From Mariniflexile litorale (GTDB taxonomy: Bacteria > Bacteroidota > Bacteroidia > Flavobacteriales > Flavobacteriaceae), in the NCBI RefSeq assembly GCF_031128465.2, contig NZ_CP155618.1, positions 2,427,501 through 2,491,500 of the forward strand: a stretch of 64,000 nucleotides of DNA. Direction: 5' to 3'. The position numbers were made by a program, and so were the translations under genes. A model generated the notes under the pieces. That model had not been told where the DNA came from and ran no database searches. It saw only the letters and a list, made by a program, of their open reading frames with translations. Each line of letters starts with the position of its first letter. Position 1 is the stretch's first letter. Below, piece after piece: positions 10,701 through 18,933 of the stretch.

Positions 10701-11620
10701 GTACTGTTTTAAACGGACAATTAGTAAAGCTAGATTTTAAAACCCTTGGGGAAATTATTTTCAGAGGACAGGCATCTGTAAAAAATGGTCAGTTTGAATT
10801 CGATTTTGTGGTACCAAAAGACATTAGTATACCCGTTGGGTTTGGTAAAGTGAGCTTTTATTCAAAAAATGAAACTTTATTAGAAGACCAAACTGGAGCA
10901 AGCGTGAACACTGTTAGAATTGGCGGCTTAAACAATAATGCCGAAGAAGACAATATAGGGCCTATTATAATGCTTTATATGAATGATGAAAACTTTGTAT
11001 CTGGAGGTATTACAAATGAATCACCTACATTACTAGTAAAGTTAGAAGATGCGAATGGTATTAATACCGCAAGTGGAATTGGGCATGATATTGTAGGGAT
11101 TATTGATGGCGATGAAACAAACCCCATCGTTTTAAACGATTATTACCAAACTGAAGTAGACAATTATAAAAAGGGAGTGGTGAGTTTTCCGTTTAGAGAT
11201 TTAGCGCCTGGGTTACATACTTTAACAATTAAGGCTTGGGATGTGTATAATAATTCATCAATAGCTGATATTCAGTTCGTTGTGTATGATAAAGATGAAA
11301 TTTTACAAATAAACAACGTGCTTAATTACCCAAATCCTTTTGTGAATTACACTGAATTTTGGTTTAATCACAATAGTTCGGCACCTTTAAACGTTTCTAT
11401 ACAAATATTCACTGTCTCAGGTAAGCTGGTAAGAACCTTAAATGGGCAAACTTCTGGTGGCGCAATAACTAATAGTTCATTATCAAGAGATATTGTTTGG
11501 GACGGTAGGGACGATTTTGGAGATAGAATAGGAAAAGGTGTTTATATCTATAAGTTAACTGTTCAGTCAGAATTCCTCAATAAAAAAGTAGAAAAAATAG
11601 AGAAACTTGTTATACTCTAA
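7736..11620 (+). CDS. porU: Type IX secretion system sortase PorU
   Basis: A 1294-residue gingipain-like (family C25) protein. A signal peptide (about residues 1-18, ending CYVVFA|QQ) is followed by a long N-terminal beta-rich region, the C25 catalytic domain (about 540-910) and an FlgD-like/T9SS-type C-terminal domain (YPNPF...GKGVYIYKLTVQS). The likely catalytic pair is His786 (NYFGHGGEDG) and Cys820 (VTVTCEFTKFD). PorU removes the C-terminal sorting domain from T9SS cargo at the outer membrane and attaches the cargo to the surface anchor, working with PorV. The porV promoter lies across the end of this gene. Confidence 0.95.
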   Translation: MKEKILLLLCMSCYVVFAQQQKFSINWESSQKISGGTYTLEVPSFNKENFSFGFDEGLQFVAQWSVSNSVNESSIAVSHISYAPISKSELKDLDVNTIPTQLIFTLKNAVARDKQFAVFQLSPIIKGANGTYRKVTSFQIDYASGGGGNRISSLNKISKIHAISNSVLSRGEWYRFYIDTTGVFKLSKNFLQRLGVKVNDVDPRTIKLYGNGGRMIPNSNAVPYPFDVEENAIKVVGETDGVFNNEDYILFYAQGPKGYNLESNTNINCFTDKTYYYINISSGSGKRIQPFVQPSGPINLVINTFEEYKFHEIDQYNIAFLGRRWFGNRFDVDTNKTFNFDFPDLITTIPVRLKVYVAAASSTQTSMKLAVNGAPISTLSIAGASNPSLANEAVYNGTVNVNASKISVGLNYDKQGNPSALGYLDYISIEATRALNFNKKQFQFKNSVVSSVSGIGQYTITNASQVSEVWDVTDIYNVSNLLNTDSAPTLNFTATMGVLKTYVAITSQDYFEPKFDSKTTLSNQNIKGTVFLNNQREFQDVDYIIVAPDNMLIQAERLAQINRNQYSLNVKVFGLNEIYNEFSTGNQDIGAIRNLVKYVYDNASSPEKKIKYLCLFGDGSFDYKNRVPNNTNIVPSWHSYSSFNLTGSFVSDDFYGMMDANEGTMATSDKLDIAVGRVLADTPQRAKELVDKVEQYYSKESLGSWRNNFITVSDDVDKDWEGILQKTTDSIGDLVTQKKPFINVVKIHSDAYKQETSAGGNRYPQVNTELANAIDNGALVINYFGHGGEDGLAQERILLKTNIEDFRNYYKFNCFVTVTCEFTKFDNPYRETAGEHTYWNKQAGAIGLITTTRQIFVNFAITFNNLLGQYLFSYSDDDGYEDYEYPSMAEALRLTKNNPSITGQSQNRLIFYIGDPAMKLAFPKPNIQLTKINNVPIGQATDTLKALSYVKLAGEVTGTSGNLLTNYNGTLSVTIYDKDIDRQTLANDGTVLNGQLVKLDFKTLGEIIFRGQASVKNGQFEFDFVVPKDISIPVGFGKVSFYSKNETLLEDQTGASVNTVRIGGLNNNAEEDNIGPIIMLYMNDENFVSGGITNESPTLLVKLEDANGINTASGIGHDIVGIIDGDETNPIVLNDYYQTEVDNYKKGVVSFPFRDLAPGLHTLTIKAWDVYNNSSIADIQFVVYDKDEILQINNVLNYPNPFVNYTEFWFNHNSSAPLNVSIQIFTVSGKLVRTLNGQTSGGAITNSSLSRDIVWDGRDDFGDRIGKGVYIYKLTVQSEFLNKKVEKIEKLVIL

Positions 11621-11636
11621 TAAAAATTTATATTTG
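11607..11636 (+). promoter_or_regulatory. Promoter for porV, overlapping the end of porU
   Basis: TTG at 11607-11609, 19 bases, then TATATTTG at 11629-11636, an exact Bacteroidota-type promoter. The -33 element is inside the last codons of porU and the -7 element lies after its stop. The porV ATG is 18 bases past the -7 box. Confidence 0.72.
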
Positions 11637-11654
11637 TTAAACTAAAACTAATTC

Positions 11655-12857
11655 ATGAAGAACCAACTACTACTCTTAATAGTATTTGTTTTCGTTTCAA
11701 AAGCGAGCGCACAAGAAACTATTATTTTTCCAAATCAAGATAGAAGAGTTATTACAACAGGAATACCTTTTTTGCTAATTGCTCCAGATGCTAGAGCCGC
11801 TGCAATGGGGGATATGGGTGTTGCAACGTCTGTAGATGCTTTTTCACAGCAGTGGAATTCATCAAAATATGTATTTTCAGAAGCTAAGTCTGGCATAGGA
11901 GTTAGTTACACACCTTATCTAAGTAAGTTAGTGAATGATATTTTCTTAGGAAATGTTACTTATTTTAATCGTTTGGATGAAAAAAGTGCGTTTGCAGCTA
12001 GTTTAAGATATTTTTCTTTAGGAGATATTGAATTTGTTGATAATGAATTTGATGAACCTAGAATTCAAAGACCAAGTGAGCTTTCTCTTGATGTGTCTTA
12101 TGCGTTACGATTATCAGAGCAATTCGGTATGTCGGTTGCCATGCGTTATTTACGTTCAGATTTAAGAATACAAGGTGTTGATAATGATGCATCAGCAGCA
12201 AGTACTTTTGGTGTAGATATTTCAGGATACTATCAAAGCGAAGAAGAAGCTTATACTGATTTTAATGGTCGTTGGAGGATGGGATTTGCAATTCAAAATA
12301 TTGGACCTAAATTTAAGTATGATGCAGGAGGGCTTGAAAATTTTCAACCTACAAATCTACGTTTAGGAGCAGGCTTCGATTTTATATTCGATCAATATAA
12401 TAAAATAGCAGTAACTGCTGAGATTACAAAATTATTAGTACCCACACCACCTGTTTACGGTTATGTTGATACGGATGGTGATGAAGCACAAGGGGATGAT
12501 GAACCAACTATTATTGCAGCAGGTAAAGACCCCGATGTAAACTTTTTATCGGGTATGTTCCAATCCTTTGGTGATGCTCCAGATGGTTTTAGTGAAGAGT
12601 TAAAAGAATTTACATGGTCGCTAGGAGCAGAATATGTATATCAAGATTCATTTGCTTTTAGAATGGGTTACTTTAACGAAAGTGAAGATAAAGGCGCTAG
12701 GAAATTTTTAGCCCTAGGAGCTGGCTTTAAAGCGAATGTGGTCAATATAGATTTATCGTATTTATTTTCGGCATCCAAAGTGCAAAGTCCTTTGGAAAAC
12801 ACCTTGCGTTTTTCGTTAACCTTTAATATTGGTACAGGAGAATACAATGAGTATTAA
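11655..12857 (+). CDS. porV: Type IX secretion system outer membrane channel protein PorV
   Basis: A 400-residue outer-membrane beta-barrel protein with a signal peptide (about 1-19, ASA|QE). The N-terminal motif FLLIAPDARAAAMGDMGVATSVD is the PorV (LptO) signature, and the C-terminus (RFSLTFNIGTGEYNEY) is strand-like. PorV carries T9SS cargo from the SprA translocon to the PorU sortase. It sits 34 bases after porU, the usual order, but also has its own apparent promoter. A strong terminator follows. Confidence 0.95.
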   Translation: MKNQLLLLIVFVFVSKASAQETIIFPNQDRRVITTGIPFLLIAPDARAAAMGDMGVATSVDAFSQQWNSSKYVFSEAKSGIGVSYTPYLSKLVNDIFLGNVTYFNRLDEKSAFAASLRYFSLGDIEFVDNEFDEPRIQRPSELSLDVSYALRLSEQFGMSVAMRYLRSDLRIQGVDNDASAASTFGVDISGYYQSEEEAYTDFNGRWRMGFAIQNIGPKFKYDAGGLENFQPTNLRLGAGFDFIFDQYNKIAVTAEITKLLVPTPPVYGYVDTDGDEAQGDDEPTIIAAGKDPDVNFLSGMFQSFGDAPDGFSEELKEFTWSLGAEYVYQDSFAFRMGYFNESEDKGARKFLALGAGFKANVVNIDLSYLFSASKVQSPLENTLRFSLTFNIGTGEYNEY

Positions 12858-12881
12858 CTAGATACTAAATAAATGATATAA

Positions 12882-12914
12882 AAAAAAACTATTGCAAATC
12901 GCAATAGTTTTTTT
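12882..12914 (+). terminator. Intrinsic terminator after porV
   Basis: Perfect stem AAAAAAACTATTGC / GCAATAGTTTTTTT with a 5-base loop, ending in a T run. It closes the porU-porV unit before cdd. Confidence 0.9.
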
Positions 12915-12952
12915 GTCTTAAATAGTTTTTTAACTTTATTAAAAAGAAATAT

Positions 12953-13435
12953 ATGAAGGAAGTGAAAATTGAATCTACGTTATATGTTTTTGAATCTATT
13001 GGAGAACTTCCGAAAGAGGCCGCATTTTTAATGCAAAAAGCCTTTGAGGCTAGAGATAAAGCATATGCGCCTTATTCAAATTTTAATGTTGGCACAGCCA
13101 TACTTTTAGATAATGGTGAAATTATTACGGGTAACAATCAAGAAAATGCCTCATATCCATCAGGGTTGTGTGCCGAACGGACTGCAATTTATTACGCAGG
13201 ATCTCAATATCCCGATGCTAAAGTGGTAAGAATGGCCATTTCTGCCACTTCAAAAAATAAACCAACGTTAAATCCTATTCCGCCATGCGGTGCTTGCCGA
13301 CAAGCTATTGCCGAATATGAAATAAAACAAGAATCACCCATAGAAATTTATTTTATGGGTGAAACTGGAAAAGTTGCAAAATCCACATCGTTAGCTAATT
13401 TGTTACCGCTTGTTTTTGACAAATCTGTATTGTGA
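12953..13435 (+). CDS. cdd: Cytidine deaminase
   Basis: A 160-residue zinc enzyme that deaminates cytidine and deoxycytidine to uridine and deoxyuridine in pyrimidine salvage. Zinc ligands and the proton-shuttling Glu are visible: Cys73-Ala-Glu75 in GLCAERTAIY, and Cys112/Cys115 in PPCGACRQ. The Cys-Ala-Glu form marks the small homotetrameric class, although 160 residues is longer than the usual 130 because of an N-terminal extension of about 20 residues. It stands alone between the porV terminator and the pdhA promoter. Confidence 0.93.
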   Translation: MKEVKIESTLYVFESIGELPKEAAFLMQKAFEARDKAYAPYSNFNVGTAILLDNGEIITGNNQENASYPSGLCAERTAIYYAGSQYPDAKVVRMAISATSKNKPTLNPIPPCGACRQAIAEYEIKQESPIEIYFMGETGKVAKSTSLANLLPLVFDKSVL

Positions 13436-13586
13436 TATTTTGTGAATTTGATAGTTTTTTAAATAATTTAAACGATTGAAATTTTTAATACATTAATATT
13501 CATTGTCAAAAATTATTAAAAAAGCAATTTAGGGAGTAAAGAGCTGTTTTTTATTATATTTTTTAGACTTTAAGGACATTGCATTT

Positions 13587-13615
13587 TTGCAATAAGCCAC
13601 AATGTATTACTTTTG
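13587..13615 (+). promoter_or_regulatory. Promoter of the pdhA-pdhC operon
   Basis: TTG at 13587-13589, 18 bases, TACTTTTG at 13608-13615. The ATG of pdhA is 32 bases further on. A small inverted repeat ATTGC-ATTTTT-GCAAT (13578-13593) overlaps the TTG element and could be an operator, but it is short and may be chance. Confidence 0.75.
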
Positions 13616-13647
13616 TATTTAGCGAAATTAAAATTCAATAGGAGTCA

Positions 13648-14646
13648 ATGCAAAAAATCACAAAAGAGGTTTACCTCAAATGGTATGAAGACATGTTATT
13701 CTGGAGAAAGTTTGAAGACAAACTTGCTGCCGTTTACATTCAACAAAAAGTAAGAGGATTTCTTCATTTATACAATGGTCAAGAAGCTGTTTTAGCAGGT
13801 GCTTTACATGCTATGGATTTGACAAAAGACAAAATGATTACTGCTTATAGAAATCACGTGCAGCCAATAGGTATGGGGGTAGACCCTAGACGTGTTATGG
13901 CAGAATTGTATGGAAAAGTTACAGGAACCTCTAAAGGTATGGGTGGTTCTATGCATATTTTTTCAAAAGAACACCGCTTTTATGGCGGTCATGGTATTGT
14001 AGGAGGTCAAATTCCTTTAGGTGCTGGTATCGCATTTGGTGATAAATACCATGATAGTGATGCGGTAACTTTATGTTGTTTTGGCGATGGTGCTGCAAGA
14101 CAAGGCTCACTTCATGAAACATTCAACTTAGCAATGCTTTGGAACCTTCCAGTAGTATTTGTTTGTGAAAATAATGGATATGCGATGGGAACATCTGTCG
14201 AGCGTACTGCAAACCATACCGATATTTGGAAACTAGGTAAAGGTTACGAAATGCCTTGTGGCCCCGTTGATGGGATGAATCCTATTAAAGTAGCCGAGGC
14301 GTTTGACGAAGCAATACAACGTGCGCGTCGTGGTGATGGACCAACCTTTTTAGAACTAAAAACATACCGTTATAGAGGGCATTCTATGAGTGATGCACAG
14401 CATTATAGAACGAAAGACGAGGTTGCTGAATACAAAAAAATCGATCCAATTACTCAAGTGAAAGATGTTATTTTGGAAAAGAAATACGCAACCGAAGAAG
14501 ATCTTAAAATTATAGATAAACGTGTGAAAGATTTAGTGGCTGAATGTGAAAAATTCGCAGAAGAATCTCCATATCCAGAAGTACAACAACTTTATGATAT
14601 GGTTTACGAACAAGAAGATTATCCATTTATTAAACACAAAATATAA
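13648..14646 (+). CDS. pdhA: Pyruvate dehydrogenase E1 component, alpha subunit
   Basis: A 332-residue thiamine-diphosphate-dependent subunit. The TPP-binding motif GDG...NN spans residues 146-176 (GDGAARQGSLHETFN...VCENN), and the phosphorylation-loop-like stretch YRYRGHSMSDAQHYRTKDE follows near 240. It decarboxylates pyruvate and acetylates the lipoyl group on E2, feeding acetyl-CoA into the TCA cycle. The E2 gene follows after 3 bases. No E1-beta gene is adjacent, so pdhB must be elsewhere, an arrangement found in other Flavobacteriia. Confidence 0.95.
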   Translation: MQKITKEVYLKWYEDMLFWRKFEDKLAAVYIQQKVRGFLHLYNGQEAVLAGALHAMDLTKDKMITAYRNHVQPIGMGVDPRRVMAELYGKVTGTSKGMGGSMHIFSKEHRFYGGHGIVGGQIPLGAGIAFGDKYHDSDAVTLCCFGDGAARQGSLHETFNLAMLWNLPVVFVCENNGYAMGTSVERTANHTDIWKLGKGYEMPCGPVDGMNPIKVAEAFDEAIQRARRGDGPTFLELKTYRYRGHSMSDAQHYRTKDEVAEYKKIDPITQVKDVILEKKYATEEDLKIIDKRVKDLVAECEKFAEESPYPEVQQLYDMVYEQEDYPFIKHKI

Positions 14647-14649
14647 GTT

Positions 14650-16296
14650 ATGGCAGAAATTATAAATATGCCGCGTTTAAGCGATACGATGGAAGAAGGA
14701 ACTGTTGCTACTTGGTTAAAGAAAGTGGGCGACAAAATAAGTGAAGGCGATATTTTAGCTGAAATAGAAACGGATAAAGCGACTATGGAGTTTGAATCGT
14801 TTCATGAAGGCACACTACTCTACATTGGTATTCAGGAAGGTGAAACAACTAAGGTTGATGAACTTTTAGCTATTATTGGAGAAGAAGGTGAAGATATCTC
14901 CGGTTTAACAAATGGAGGTAAAACTTCTACAGAAGCACCTACTTCAAAAAGTAAAGAAACACCTGAGGAAAAAGCAGCTACTCCTGAAAAGGAAGAAGAT
15001 GCGACTTCTAAAGAAGAAGAGACTGTGAGTGCAGAACTGCCTGAAGGAGTCATTGTTGTGTCTATGCCGCGTTTAAGCGATACCATGGAAGAAGGTACGG
15101 TTGCTACATGGCTTAAAAAAGTAGGTGATAAAGTTTCAGAAGGTGATATTTTAGCTGAAATAGAAACGGATAAAGCGACTATGGAGTTCGAATCATTCCA
15201 ATCAGGTACTTTATTACATATAGGATTACAAGAAGGAGAATCCGCAAAGGTTGATTCTTTGTTAGCAATTATAGGTCCGGAAGGAACTGATGTTTCTGGT
15301 GTGGTTGCTAATGCATCAAAATCAGTACCTACCACCAAAAAACAAGAGGCTCCAAAACAAGAAGCTCCTAAAGCGGAAACAAAAGTAGAAGCGCCTAAGG
15401 TGGAAGCAAAAGCAACGAAACCTGCTACAAATGGATCTGCTAGCGGTCGTTTATTTGTATCACCATTAGCTAAAAAAATAGCAGAAGAAAAAGGTATCAA
15501 TTTATCACAAGTAAACGGCTCTGGTGAAAATGGACGTATTGTGAAAACCGATATTGAGAATTTCGTTCCTGCATCATCTGGTGGACCAGTAGGTAAATTT
15601 GTGCCAGCAGGACAAGAAGATTTTGAAGATGTTTCAAATTCGCAAATGCGTAAAGCGATTGCCAAAGCATTAACAAATTCTAAGTTCTCTGCACCTCACT
15701 ATTATTTAAGTGTAGAATTTGATATGGAAAATGCCATTGCATTCCGTACACAATTCAATACAGTTCCAGATACTAAAATATCTTATAACGATATCGTGGT
15801 TAAAGCCTGTGCTTTAGCATTGAAACAGCATCCTCAAGTAAACTCACAATGGTTTGCAGATAAAATGCGTTTAAACAACCATGTCCATATTGGTGTGGCA
15901 GTGGCTGTTCCAGATGGTTTGGTAGTACCAGTAGTGAAATTTGCAAACGAGCAAAGTTTGCAACAAATTGGTTCTGCTGTTAGAGATCTTGCAGGTAAAG
16001 CTAAAAACAAAAAACTAACGCCTGCCGAAATGGAAGGTAGTACGTTTACTGTTTCTAATTTAGGTATGTTTGGTATTGATACGTTTACGTCCATTATCAA
16101 CCAGCCTAATTCAGCTATTCTTTCTGTTGGAAATATTGTTGAAAAACCGGTGGTTAAAAATGGACAAATAGTAGTTGGAAATACTATGAAATTGTCTTTA
16201 GCTTGTGATCATAGAACGGTTGACGGTGCAACAGGTGCTCAATTCCTTCAAACTTTGAAAGGCTATATTGAAAACCCGGTAACGATGTTAGTATAA
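14650..16296 (+). CDS. pdhC: Pyruvate dehydrogenase E2, dihydrolipoamide acetyltransferase with two lipoyl domains
   Basis: A 548-residue E2 protein. In order: lipoyl domain 1 (about 1-77, lipoyl Lys in EIETDKATMEFESF), a charged linker, lipoyl domain 2 (about 137-213, the same motif), a Lys/Ala/Pro-rich linker, a peripheral-subunit-binding domain (about 268-304, FVSPLAKKIAEEKGI), and the acetyltransferase core (about 320-548) with the catalytic His521 in ACDHRTVDGA. It transfers the acetyl group to CoA. The two lipoyl domains share long identical DNA stretches. It is co-transcribed with pdhA and followed by a strong terminator. Confidence 0.95.
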   Translation: MAEIINMPRLSDTMEEGTVATWLKKVGDKISEGDILAEIETDKATMEFESFHEGTLLYIGIQEGETTKVDELLAIIGEEGEDISGLTNGGKTSTEAPTSKSKETPEEKAATPEKEEDATSKEEETVSAELPEGVIVVSMPRLSDTMEEGTVATWLKKVGDKVSEGDILAEIETDKATMEFESFQSGTLLHIGLQEGESAKVDSLLAIIGPEGTDVSGVVANASKSVPTTKKQEAPKQEAPKAETKVEAPKVEAKATKPATNGSASGRLFVSPLAKKIAEEKGINLSQVNGSGENGRIVKTDIENFVPASSGGPVGKFVPAGQEDFEDVSNSQMRKAIAKALTNSKFSAPHYYLSVEFDMENAIAFRTQFNTVPDTKISYNDIVVKACALALKQHPQVNSQWFADKMRLNNHVHIGVAVAVPDGLVVPVVKFANEQSLQQIGSAVRDLAGKAKNKKLTPAEMEGSTFTVSNLGMFGIDTFTSIINQPNSAILSVGNIVEKPVVKNGQIVVGNTMKLSLACDHRTVDGATGAQFLQTLKGYIENPVTMLV

Positions 16297-16330
16297 CAAA
16301 TTTCTGCGAAAGCATAAATCTTTTCATATA

Positions 16331-16367
16331 AAAAACCTGTTTCATTTGTTTGAAGCAGGTTTTTTTT
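16331..16367 (+). terminator. Intrinsic terminator after pdhC
   Basis: Stem CCTGTTTCA / TGAAGCAGG (one G-T pair), extended by A and T runs, loop 6 bases, then TTTTTTTT. It also shows that the downstream peptidase gene cannot start at the earlier in-frame codon at 16350, which lies inside the hairpin. Confidence 0.9.
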
Positions 16368-16391
16368 ATCTTTAATTTTTTAAATGGAATT

Positions 16392-17411
16392 ATGAGAAAA
16401 ATATTAAATATTGCTTTAGGTGTTCTATTGGTTGGTTGTGGAGTTAATAAAAAAACAGCTCATCCAGTCTTATCAGCTAATGAAATAAATAAGAATGAAA
16501 TTCAAGAATCTCAGGTATTACAAGGAACTAATTCAAATATAGGAATTCAAGAGTCTTCAATTAAGTTAAGTTTAGAATATTTAGCTTCTGATGCCCTTGA
16601 AGGTAGAAATACAGGAAGCAAAGGTATCGAGAAAGCCGCTGTTTTCATCGAAAATGTTTTCAAAAAGAGTGCTATAAAACCTTATTTTGAAACATATCGG
16701 GATACTTTTAATGTTAAAGATATTATAGGATATAATGTGGTTGGTTATATTGAAGGCCATGACCCAGACTTAAAAAAAGAATTTGTAATCCTAGGAGGGC
16801 ATTACGATCATATTGGAACCGCTAAAGAAGTGAATGGTGATGTGATTGCCAATGGCGCCAATGATGATGCTTCGGGTACAGTCGCAGTTTTAGAATGGGC
16901 TAAATACTTTGCTAAAACTAAAAGTAATAAGCGAAGCATTTTATTCACTTTATATGCAGCCGAAGAAATGGGTTTAAAAGGGTCTGGACATTTGGCAGCT
17001 CGTTTAAAAAAGGAAAACTTAAACGTTTATACCATGATTAATTTTGAAATGATTGGTGTGCCAAGAGCCGAAAATGAAACGATGGCATATATTACGGGTT
17101 ATAATATGTCTAACATGGCAGAAAAGCTAAATAGCTATGCTAATACTGAAATAGTTGGGTTTTTACCAAAAGCTAAGGAGTATAATTTATTTAAGCGCTC
17201 GGATAATTATCCGTTTTATGAGGCTTTTGAAATTCCAGCACAAGCCATCTCTACGTTCGATTTTACTAATTTTGATTATTACCATCATGTGGATGATGAA
17301 GCTGATAAAATGGACTTTAAACACATGACTAGTTTTATAAATAAAATGATTCCTGCTTTGGAAGGGATGGTGAATGCATCAACAAAAGAAATAAAATTAC
17401 ACAATGAGTAA
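16392..17411 (+). CDS. M28 family zinc peptidase, predicted lipoprotein
   Basis: A protein of 339 residues when started at ATG 16392. This start gives a clean lipoprotein signal with lipobox LLVG|C at Cys16. The peptidase M28 (aminopeptidase) domain covers about 80-330. Zinc-binding stretches are GGHYDHIG, NGANDDASGT, YAAEEMGLKGSGH and, near the end, FDYYHHVDDEADKMD. It probably trims peptides or amino-acyl groups at the cell envelope. Its stop overlaps the start of the following SDR gene by 8 bases, so they are translated together. Confidence 0.88.
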   Translation: MRKILNIALGVLLVGCGVNKKTAHPVLSANEINKNEIQESQVLQGTNSNIGIQESSIKLSLEYLASDALEGRNTGSKGIEKAAVFIENVFKKSAIKPYFETYRDTFNVKDIIGYNVVGYIEGHDPDLKKEFVILGGHYDHIGTAKEVNGDVIANGANDDASGTVAVLEWAKYFAKTKSNKRSILFTLYAAEEMGLKGSGHLAARLKKENLNVYTMINFEMIGVPRAENETMAYITGYNMSNMAEKLNSYANTEIVGFLPKAKEYNLFKRSDNYPFYEAFEIPAQAISTFDFTNFDYYHHVDDEADKMDFKHMTSFINKMIPALEGMVNASTKEIKLHNE

Positions 17412-18087
17412 AAACATCATTATTACAGGAACCAGCCGTGGTATTGGGTTTGAGTTAGTGAAGTTATTCGCGAAACAAGGACATCAAGTATTAGCGCTTT
17501 CGCGGAATAACATGCCTGTTGATATTCTTGAACTAAAAAATGTAACGACGTTTTCATTCGATTTAGGGAATAAAGAAGATTATAAAACAGTTGAAGCTTT
17601 CGTAGGAGCCAATTGGCAAGAAGTAGATGTATTGATAAATAATGCTGGAATTCTTATAAATAAACCTTTTTCAGAATTATCTATGATTGATTTTGAAACG
17701 GTTTATAAAACCAATGTGTTTGGAGTAGCAGAATTAACCAGAATTGTGTTGCCTTTTATGAAAAAGAGAAGTCATGTTGTTACTATTAGTTCTATGGGAG
17801 GTGTACAAGGGAGTGTGAAATTTCCTGGATTGGCAGCATACAGTTCTAGTAAAGCAGCAGTAATTACTTTAACCGAACTATTGGCAGAAGAATATAAGGA
17901 AACTGGAATTTCATTTAATGTATTAGCACTTGGAGCTGTACAAACTGAAATGTTAGAAGAAGCATTTCCTGGCTACATAGCATCAACTTCGGCTTTAGAA
18001 ATGGCGCAGTATATCTTTGATTTTGCGCTTAACGGAAACAAGTATTATAACGGAAAACTTTTGCAGGTTTCCAATTCAACCCCTTAA
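17404..18087 (+). CDS. Short-chain dehydrogenase/reductase (SDR) family oxidoreductase
   Basis: A 227-residue classical SDR. The NAD(P)-binding motif TGTSRGIG is at residues 8-15, NNAG near 80, the catalytic Ser in TISSMGG, and the Tyr/Lys pair in AAYSSSKAA. The substrate is not predictable. It overlaps the M28 peptidase gene by 8 bases and ends just before the remains of an outer-membrane protein gene on the other strand. Confidence 0.88.
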   Translation: MSKNIIITGTSRGIGFELVKLFAKQGHQVLALSRNNMPVDILELKNVTTFSFDLGNKEDYKTVEAFVGANWQEVDVLINNAGILINKPFSELSMIDFETVYKTNVFGVAELTRIVLPFMKKRSHVVTISSMGGVQGSVKFPGLAAYSSSKAAVITLTELLAEEYKETGISFNVLALGAVQTEMLEEAFPGYIASTSALEMAQYIFDFALNGNKYYNGKLLQVSNSTP

Positions 18088-18102
18088 ACTATTATTAAGT
18101 TT

Positions 18103-18597
18103 CTAATTTAACGGAAAAGAAAACCCGAGAGCAAGGGCACCAGAAAATTGTTCTACTGAAGGATGTTCATAATAAGTAAGGGCAATTTCAACCTCATGGT
18201 TTCTGCCTAAAGCCAATCCTGTTGCATAAGGCACATGCACCAACAAACTACTATCTTTTTGTAAGTTGTGGGTGTGTATGTTTCAAAGGTGCCCACAGAA
18301 GCGCCAATGCCAAGCTCAAAAAATGGTGCAACCCAAGGAATGGGTGCGCATATACGTACTTTGCCGCCTATTAGAAAAGCTTTTGATGTAACTTTGTATT
18401 CAGATAAGCTAGTATCAGTACCACTCTTACTGGGATTTGTTGATATAAATCCAGCATAAGGTCTTACTCCAAGCCATTTTTTAAAAGCAAAACATATTCT
18501 GCTTCGGCAGTAATTGAAAAAAACAAGGTCAAGAGGATAATTATAAAAACACCACGAAAAGTAGAGCCCTTATCATCCTATTTAGAGTAGCAATCAT
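18103..18597 (-). pseudogene. Remnant of an outer-membrane beta-barrel protein gene, several frameshifts
   Basis: Translated on the minus strand, three frames join into one protein-like product. The N-terminus begins MIRALLFVVF or a little earlier, then shifts frame into a hydrophobic signal-like stretch, LTLFFSITAEAEY. A second shift leads into FKKWLGVRPYAGFISTNPS...KAFLIGGKVRICAPIPWVAPFFELGIGASVGTFETYTPTTYKK. A third leads into DSSLLVHVPYATGLALGRNHEVEIALTYYEHPSV...GALALGFSFPLN and a stop at 18103-18105. Alternating hydrophobic residues, repeated Gly and the strand-like C-terminus suggest a small barrel protein. At least three frameshifts make it a dead gene; sequencing error is less likely given the number. 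Confidence 0.7.
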
Positions 18598-18933
18598 ATC
18601 ATTTTTAAAGTAATTATTATCATTTTTTTTATAAAAAATTTCTTTGCTTCAGTGAAAATTTTTAATTGAAACTTCTGCTAAATTCTGAGTTTTTGTTTTT
18701 TTATTCAACGTAAATATATGATACAGAGGCTAATTACTTGGAATGGTTATATCATGCATCTTAAAGATAATAATTTTTAATTGCATGTAACCTATTGATT
18801 GTTAGTATTTTTTTTATATTTACATACGTGTATTCTTTCATTATGAATAGCTTATGTTAATAATTTAATCATAATTTTATTTTATTTGCTCTTGTAATAA
18901 TTATCTTGTTCCTAATTTAAATCTAGTAATAAA
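18598..18933. other. AT-rich intergenic stretch
   Basis: Very AT-rich, with no open frame of note, no tRNA-like fold, and no full TTG/TAnnTTTG promoter that I could find. It must hold the promoter of the T9SS type B protein gene that begins at 18934, but I cannot place it. Confidence 0.5.

Noticed and set aside
14832-15665. A 277-residue open frame antisense to pdhC
   Set aside because: It follows from the biased codons of the lipoyl and Lys/Ala-rich linkers; the composition (Ser/Pro/Ala-rich) is typical of a shadow frame.
18268-18459. A 63-residue plus-strand frame in the 18.1-18.9 kb gap
   Set aside because: It is the antisense of the frameshifted outer-membrane protein remnant on the minus strand.
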